From CAXBES01 sp963974915 (GTDB taxonomy: Bacteria > Bacteroidota > Bacteroidia > Flavobacteriales > Flavobacteriaceae): a stretch of DNA of 64,000 nucleotides. The stretch's first letter is position 1; every line of letters begins with the position of its first letter. A program made the translations under genes and the position numbers. Where the stretch lies: positions 124,001 to 188,000 of the forward strand of contig CAXBES010000001.1 of NCBI GenBank assembly GCA_963974915.1, given 5' to 3'. Under the pieces are notes generated by a model that had not been told where the DNA came from, ran no database searches, and saw nothing but the letters and a program-made list of their open reading frames with translations. Shown one piece after another: positions 59,518 to 64,000 of this stretch.

Positions 59518-60110
59518 TTAATTTGTTAGTTGCGGAATATCATTTAAAAAAGAATACTGATCATAATTGTCAATAAAAAGATCTGCTTGTAACAAATCGA
59601 TAAGCTTTCCGTAGTTGATTGTATAAATGTTCAGGTCTTCATCAGATAAGCTATGAGTCCCCATAACCGCAAAAGGCGGAAAATAATTCATTCTGCATAA
59701 GTTGGCGGTTTGTTCGAAGGGTCATAAAATTGTTTTACAGTAAAACTGTTATATCCTTCTGAACAGTAAACTTCTTTCGATCCTCCCGTTGTAATAACAT
59801 TTAAGCAGATCTTATTTTGTAACGCACTCCCTTCCGGTCCATAAGCCCAATTAAATTCGAGTACAATATCTAACCATTGTTTCATTAATGGCGGACAACT
59901 ATACCAATAAAATGGATGATGCCAAATTATGATGTCGTGTTGCTTTAATAATTCTTTTTCAGCGTTTATATCAATATGAAAATCTGGATATTGTTCATAC
60001 AGATCATGAAAAGTTACATGTTCTTTATCCTTAACGTGATTGACCAGAGCCAAATTTGCTCTTGATTTTTCAAACTTGGGATGTGAAAACAGGATCAGTA
60101 TTTTTTTCAT
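59518..60110 (-). pseudogene. KefF/KefG-like NAD(P)H quinone oxidoreductase, frameshifted
   Basis: The first frame (60110 down to 59688, 140 aa) reads MKKILILFSHPKFEKSRANL, the flavodoxin-fold start, then WHHPFYWYSCPPLMKQWLD and TTGGSKEVYCSEGYNSFTVK, and ends early after QFYDP. The missing tail continues in another frame from about 59719 to 59518 as PFEQTANLCRMNYFPPFAVM, then GTHSLSDEDLN, exactly as expected for KefF/KefG (about 180-197 aa). A one-base loss in the C-run (GGG on the plus strand at 59719-59721) explains it. This could be a real inactivation or an assembly error. KefF activates the adjacent KefC. Confidence 0.85.
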
Positions 60111-60139
60111 CCGACTAATTTAACCAAAAAAGAGCAGTC

Positions 60140-60940
60140 CTAAATTGTATCAAGGATTGAATTTGTAGTAGCTAACAGATCGTTGATCTTTACTTCGTCA
60201 TATGCCTCGGGATGCGCTTTAGCATAGTCTCCTCTATCGTTATCAAAGTATTGACCTGATCTATTTGAGTGAATATGATCCATCGCCAAAGAATGTAAGA
60301 TATCAACTCCCTTTTCTGCCGGAGACCAATGCTGACCAAAGGTTTCTTTTACCATTTTAGTATTTAGCAAAGATCCGGGATTTACAGCTATGACAGTAAT
60401 ATCGGGTTCTTGTTGAGCTAAATGAAAACTCCACATGGTCAATGCTAACTTGCTTTGAGCGTATGTTTCACGTTCCGATTGTTGATTCATTCCTTTTAAT
60501 GTCTCTTCGGAAACCGGTGTTTGTGCAGCAGAACTCAAATTGATAATTCTGGGCGCTTCCGAATTCCTGATAATAGGAAGGATCGCCGTTGTCAATAAAT
60601 ATGGAGCAAGATAATTTACAACCATTCTATAATCCAACCCCTTTGGTGTAAGCGTCTCTTTTGTTGTGTAAATACCGGCGTTGTTAATTAAAATATCAAT
60701 TTTAGGCACTTCTTTCTTAATCTCTTCTGAAAATTTTTTAACGGCCTCCAAATCTGAAAAATCGGCCACAAACCCCTTTATGTTTTGGTTGTTTGAAGCT
60801 CTTTTAATTTCACTTACAACTTCATTTACCTTAGCCTCACTCCTACCGTGAAGAAAAACGCGATGCCCCTCTTTAGCTAATTTTAGCGCTGTTCCTTTTC
60901 CAATGCCATCTGTACTTCCTGTAATTAATATAGTTTTCAT
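60140..60940 (-). CDS. Short-chain dehydrogenase/reductase (classical SDR)
   Basis: A 266-aa classical SDR. TGSTDGIGKG at residues 7-16 is the cofactor loop, NNAGIY follows, and the catalytic set is Ser in NLSSAAQ, Tyr-x3-Lys in YAQSKLAL. Such enzymes reduce carbonyl compounds or oxidise alcohols with NAD(P)H. It overlaps the luciferase-like oxidoreductase gene by 4 bp (ATGA at 60937-60940) and is followed after 29 bp by the KefF-like gene. Confidence 0.9.
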   Translation of the reverse strand: MKTILITGSTDGIGKGTALKLAKEGHRVFLHGRSEAKVNEVVSEIKRASNNQNIKGFVADFSDLEAVKKFSEEIKKEVPKIDILINNAGIYTTKETLTPKGLDYRMVVNYLAPYLLTTAILPIIRNSEAPRIINLSSAAQTPVSEETLKGMNQQSERETYAQSKLALTMWSFHLAQQEPDITVIAVNPGSLLNTKMVKETFGQHWSPAEKGVDILHSLAMDHIHSNRSGQYFDNDRGDYAKAHPEAYDEVKINDLLATTNSILDTI

Positions 60941-61917
60941 AATGTGGTTAACTTTTCCTTTATGTTTATATGAAATTCCGGTAAAACGTGTGTAGCGATT
61001 TGTTCTAATGTTTCGTCCATATTCATTGAATTGAAGCGTAAATTTAAAGCTAAATGATTCACGCCCATACTTCGTAGTTTATCCAAATAATCGATCAAAT
61101 AATTAACCCCTAATTTAAAACCTAGCTGTATTGGATGTGGTTTTGCATTTGCGTCTTCCAACAAATCTAAATACATAGGTTGCATAAAGGGTTTATCAAA
61201 TTCTTGTGTTTCGGCTACAAGTTCACGATACCGTCTAATGGTGTTACTCTGATTGTAGAGATCTCTTGGATAATTCATCCAACCATCTGCATTTTGTGCG
61301 TTCCATTCCAGAGATTGCCTGCTACTACCTGTCATCAACAACGGAATTTTATGTGCTGTTGGTTTGGGTAACATGTCGATAGCACCATGGAGATTTCCAT
61401 AGTTTTCTGTATCAAATACCGGGAAATTACTCTGTACATTTCTGATATAATTAAAGGATTCTCGAAATAATTCTCCACGATTTTCATACGAAATTCCCAT
61501 TGCCGGGTATTCATCATATCGATCTCCGGACGCTACACCCAGTAAGAGTCTTCCCTCGGAGAGATGATCTATACTTGTTGCTGATTTAGCCACGTGTAAC
61601 GGATGATGTAGCGGTAAGGCAATACTCGAAATTCCTAAGGCAATCTTTGAAGTCTTTCCGGCTAAAAAACCTAAATAAGTAAATGGGTCAAAAGTTTGTC
61701 CGGCGTCCCCAAAGTTAGGCACATTAAATGGAATGTCTCTAAGCCAAATAGATTTAAAACCTAAATCTTCAACTTGTTGAACATACTTTACATGATCGCG
61801 CAAAGTGGGAACAGGACCTGTTGCATAACGTTCAATTGGCACCACTACCCCAATGCTTAATTCGTTTGGTCTAAAAACCGAATTATAGGCGTTGTTTATG
61901 TTTTCGAATAATCGCAT
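60937..61917 (-). CDS. LLM-class (luciferase-like) flavin oxidoreductase
   Basis: A 326-aa protein of the bacterial luciferase-like monooxygenase fold (TIM barrel). Conserved stretches are SIGVVVPIERYATGPVPTL, the helix SIWLRDIPFNVPNFGDAGQT, then LHHPLHVAKSATSIDHLSEGR (the family's central block) and LLGVASGDRYDEYPAMGI. These enzymes use FMN or F420; bacterial ones of this length are FMN-dependent and oxidise small molecules with a reduced flavin partner, perhaps the nitroreductase in this run. Its start is 21 bp after the cupin gene. Confidence 0.88.
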   Translation of the reverse strand: MRLFENINNAYNSVFRPNELSIGVVVPIERYATGPVPTLRDHVKYVQQVEDLGFKSIWLRDIPFNVPNFGDAGQTFDPFTYLGFLAGKTSKIALGISSIALPLHHPLHVAKSATSIDHLSEGRLLLGVASGDRYDEYPAMGISYENRGELFRESFNYIRNVQSNFPVFDTENYGNLHGAIDMLPKPTAHKIPLLMTGSSRQSLEWNAQNADGWMNYPRDLYNQSNTIRRYRELVAETQEFDKPFMQPMYLDLLEDANAKPHPIQLGFKLGVNYLIDYLDKLRSMGVNHLALNLRFNSMNMDETLEQIATHVLPEFHINIKEKLTTL

Positions 61918-61938
61918 TGGTTGTTTGACGAATAATTG

Positions 61939-62787
61939 TTAAAACTGAGAGCTGGTTATTTCAAATTCACCATTTGTTCTTACGTAAATAATAACTTCTT
62001 GGTCACCATTAACAGTTATATTGTGTGTCGAATTTTCAGCGGCTCCAAAATACGTTCCGGCATCTAAAGTCGATTTCGTGTTCTCTCCGGAAACCTGATG
62101 GGTTATATTCCCCTGAATGACGACTGCTCTAAAGTTCGGACTTAGATTTTTAATTTCACCATCAAAGCCGATTGGTAATTTTACGAGCGAAGCACGTAAA
62201 AGTCGGTTCTCATGATCTCCCCATAAAAAAGCCATTTGCACTTTGCTCTTTTTAGAAACCCAAGTAATATCATTAGCATTTAACCAAACAAGGTTGGTTT
62301 TATCTACATTTATCGGACGCTCACCATTATCAAAAGCTTCAGTAGTTGGTTGTACCAAATAAGGTCCCTCTTGAATATCCAAAAAAGCCATATTCTCCTC
62401 ACCATCTGCTGCAGTAATATGTGCTTCTCCTGCCGGTTGTTGCCAGTATGACCCTGGTGGCAACCATTGCTTTTCAGCATTTTCATCATCATTGTGCAAT
62501 AAGCCTTTAATCACCACACCACGATAAGTAATATTATGAATATGTGGAGGTGAAGAAAATCCTTTTTTAAATTTTACCAAAAAGCCTGCAGGTTCGTTCT
62601 TGGTACGATCTCCCCATAGTTTTCCGGCCGCCGGACTTTTATCTCCGCGTAAAGGATTTAACCAGCCCCATTCTATATTTTCGGCAGTTACTACTTCGTT
62701 TTCAGACTTAATATCATCTGTTACTGGTGTTTGAGCATTTACCTCAATTACTCCCAATAACAAAACAACCATTATAAACTTTTTCAT
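61939..62787 (-). CDS. Secreted cupin-domain protein (DUF4437)
   Basis: A 282-aa protein. The frame opens at 62832, but the ATG at 62787 starts directly with the signal peptide MKKFIMVVLLLGVIEVNAQ. The mature part holds two cupin-like halves: PPHIHNITYRGVVIKGLLHN with the histidine pair, GSYWQQPAGEAHITAADGEE, then HENRLLRASLVKLPIGFDGE and GTYFGAAENSTHNIT. This is the double-barrel DUF4437 layout. It probably binds metal or a small molecule in the periplasm; function unknown. It starts 22 bp downstream of the nitroreductase gene end, on the same transcript. Confidence 0.8.
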   Translation of the reverse strand: MKKFIMVVLLLGVIEVNAQTPVTDDIKSENEVVTAENIEWGWLNPLRGDKSPAAGKLWGDRTKNEPAGFLVKFKKGFSSPPHIHNITYRGVVIKGLLHNDDENAEKQWLPPGSYWQQPAGEAHITAADGEENMAFLDIQEGPYLVQPTTEAFDNGERPINVDKTNLVWLNANDITWVSKKSKVQMAFLWGDHENRLLRASLVKLPIGFDGEIKNLSPNFRAVVIQGNITHQVSGENTKSTLDAGTYFGAAENSTHNITVNGDQEVIIYVRTNGEFEITSSQF

Positions 62788-62809
62788 AATTCTGATTTTT
62801 TGTTGGTGT

Positions 62810-63469
62810 TTATATTTCAGTGAATATTTCACTTTCCGGTAATCTGGATTTTGGTGTTTTTTCAGTTGAATTAAAATCCGATTCTGCTCGATATCCTATT
62901 GAAACAGCTACTAAAGCAGTAAAACCTTTTTCCCGTAATCCGAATTCTTCATCTAATGCTTTTACATCAATACCTTCCATTGGAGTAGCATCAATACCTA
63001 AGCTGGCTACACCCAACAAAAAACTTCCAATGTTAAGGTAAACTTGCTTTTCCATCCAATGTTGCAAATCCTTCAAATCGTATTTGTGTATTCCCGCAAA
63101 CGTTTTAACCGCGCCTAAGAATCCATTTTTTATAACGTCATTTGGGAATCTTCCATCTTTATCTTCGGTATTAGCTATATGCTTGTAATAATCATCATTT
63201 GCGTCGGTTTTTACACAAAAAAGTACAACTGCCGAAGCATTAGTTACTTTAGGCTCATTAAATTGGAAGAAACCCTGTGTTCCCTTTGCCATGCGCTCTT
63301 TACCCTCTTTAGTTTCAGCAATAATAAAATGCCAAGGTTGAAGATTTACACTTGACGGACTCATACGTAGCAAGTTCTTAATTTGTTCCATATCTTCTTC
63401 AGATATTCTTCTTGAAGTCTCAAATTCTTTTGTTGTGTATCTCCAATCTAATATTTCTTTTAAACTCAT
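62810..63469 (-). CDS. NAD(P)H-dependent nitroreductase (NfsB/azoreductase-like), first gene of the HxlR-regulated run
   Basis: A 219-aa nitroreductase. EILDWRYTTKEFETSRRISE is the FMN-binding start, RMSPSSVNLQPWHFII the isoalloxazine block, and TPMEGIDVKALDEEFGLREKG then GYRAESDFNS the NfsB-type C-terminus. It reduces quinones, nitro compounds and flavins, two electrons at a time. Its promoter and the first 17-bp operator lie just upstream (63501-63550), opposite the HxlR gene, so it is the likely first target of that regulator and the head gene of the redox run. Confidence 0.92.
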   Translation of the reverse strand: MSLKEILDWRYTTKEFETSRRISEEDMEQIKNLLRMSPSSVNLQPWHFIIAETKEGKERMAKGTQGFFQFNEPKVTNASAVVLFCVKTDANDDYYKHIANTEDKDGRFPNDVIKNGFLGAVKTFAGIHKYDLKDLQHWMEKQVYLNIGSFLLGVASLGIDATPMEGIDVKALDEEFGLREKGFTALVAVSIGYRAESDFNSTEKTPKSRLPESEIFTEI

Positions 63470-63500
63470 TTTTTATTGATTTTTTATGTTTTTAAATTTA

Positions 63501-63517
63501 ACTATCAAAAGTATAGT
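63501..63517. promoter_or_regulatory. HxlR operator, site 1
   Basis: ACTATCAAAAGTATAGT, an imperfect palindrome (ACTAT ... ATAGT), is identical at 16 of 17 positions to 63640-63656. It lies 32-48 bp before the nitroreductase ATG, at the expected transcription start of that gene. Confidence 0.65.
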
Positions 63518-63519
63518 GA

Positions 63520-63550
63520 CAAAAGTATGTATAGTGTTTAATACAGGCAA
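63520..63550 (-). promoter_or_regulatory. Promoter of the nitroreductase gene
   Basis: On the minus strand, TTG (63550-63548) is followed after 20 bp by TACTTTTG (63527-63520), matching the Bacteroidota TTG ... TAnnTTTG pattern. Site 1 lies immediately downstream. Confidence 0.5.
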
Positions 63551-63639
63551 TAACGGTCAAAAAGGATAGTACCCGCATTTGGAGGAAAATTTGCCCGGGA
63601 CCTTAGTGTTTATAGTGGGTACGGGAAAATGTTAAATAT

Positions 63640-63656
63640 ACTATAAAAAGTATAGT
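63640..63656. promoter_or_regulatory. HxlR operator, site 2
   Basis: ACTATAAAAAGTATAGT has 6-bp perfect arms ACTATA/TATAGT and differs from site 1 by one base. It ends at the -33 TTG of the hxlR promoter. A further inverted repeat GTATA-GTGT-TATAC (63668-63681) covers the start of the -7 box. Confidence 0.65.
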
Positions 63657-63686
63657 TGTATAATTTAGTATAGTGTTATACCTTTG
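63656..63686 (+). promoter_or_regulatory. Promoter of the HxlR regulator gene
   Basis: TTG (63656-63658), 20-bp spacer, TACCTTTG (63679-63686). Same element spacing as the divergent nitroreductase promoter. The ATG is at 63709. Confidence 0.5.
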
Positions 63687-63708
63687 TATATTAATATAAA
63701 TTTCGATT

Positions 63709-64000
63709 ATGTATAAGTATAAAGGAAAAGAATACCCTTGTTGTGCAAGTCTCACTATGGGAGTTATTGGGGGAAAATGGAAAACGGTTATATTATTTCA
63801 CTTGATCGAAGGCCCTTTACGCTATAATGAGTTACGGAAGGAAATGCCAACAGTTACCGAGCGCACTCTTAGCTTACAATTAAAAACGCTCGAAGAAGAT
63901 GGAATCGTGAAGAGGAAAGTATATACCTCTAAGCCACCACTAAAAGTTGAATATTCTTTAACCGATCTAGGAAAAACATTAATTCCCGTAGTTAAATCGA
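63709..64000 (+). CDS. HxlR-family transcriptional regulator, 3' truncated by window end
   Basis: The visible 97 residues start MYKYKGKEYPCCASLTMGVI, then GGKWKTVILFHLIEGPLRYNELRKEM (winged helix, HxlR signature GGKW ... RxNEL), PTVTERTLSLQLKTLEEDGI (recognition helix) and a wing (VYTSKPPLKVEYSLTDLG). HxlR proteins such as YodB and QorR sense quinones or diamide through a cysteine before GGKW; here there are two adjacent ones (CC, residues 11-12). It is divergent from the nitroreductase gene and probably represses itself and that gene through the two operators. The C-terminus is missing. Confidence 0.93.
   Translation, partial: MYKYKGKEYPCCASLTMGVIGGKWKTVILFHLIEGPLRYNELRKEMPTVTERTLSLQLKTLEEDGIVKRKVYTSKPPLKVEYSLTDLGKTLIPVVKS

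Overview
The window is a piece of a low-GC Bacteroidota chromosome, most likely a marine member of the Flavobacteriaceae. The signs are fused alpha/beta 2-oxoacid dehydrogenase E1, bacillithiol synthesis (bshA), a MutS2 without an Smr domain, many secreted proteins whose signal peptides end in AQ, DUF4251 and YceI proteins, a VGIGTTSP-type surface protein, and TAnnTTTG promoter boxes. No rRNA, tRNA, CRISPR array or transposase gene was seen.

Layout. 1-9.6 kb: end of a GH3/beta-lactamase-type protein, bshA, an M19-like dipeptidase, an LpxH-like phosphoesterase, aroC, a dicarboxylate symporter and an MscS channel. 9.7-12.9 kb: a three-gene unit of an ATP-grasp ligase (glutathione synthase-like), an N-formylglutamate amidohydrolase-like enzyme and a QEGLA/DUF1704 metallopeptidase. 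12.9-22 kb: housekeeping genes (DCC protein, mutS2, ung, nucleoside phosphorylase, SUI1 factor, 2OG-Fe oxygenase, E1). 22-23.2 kb: envelope lipoproteins. 23.3-29.1 kb: a biosynthetic cluster combining a type III polyketide synthase with a flavoprotein, a methyltransferase and a dedicated set of fatty-acid-type enzymes (enoyl reductase, dehydratase, KAS, ACP). 29.1-39.4 kb: RNA methyltransferase, two HPF-like ribosome factors, stress and transport genes, Old Yellow Enzyme and aldehyde dehydrogenase.

39.5-44.2 kb is an accessory island: two about 172-bp direct copies of a strongly palindromic sequence enclose four minus-strand genes of no recognisable family, including a coiled-coil membrane protein and a 508-aa partner. 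It is the best candidate here for an undescribed system. 44.5-54.7 kb holds peptidase and beta-lactamase-fold hydrolases, outer-membrane proteins, an acetyltransferase and a TPR-containing AraC regulator; two promoters in this stretch share a 25-bp motif.

54.8-63.5 kb is a long collinear run of redox genes (quinone-reductase-like SDRs, a KefC-like K+/H+ antiporter with a frameshifted KefF-like partner, luciferase-like and nitroreductase-like enzymes, a cupin). It is divergent from an HxlR regulator. The shared intergenic region carries two nearly identical 17-bp operators, so the run reads as an electrophile or quinone stress response.

All functional names come from reading the sequence and from memory of the families; no search was run.
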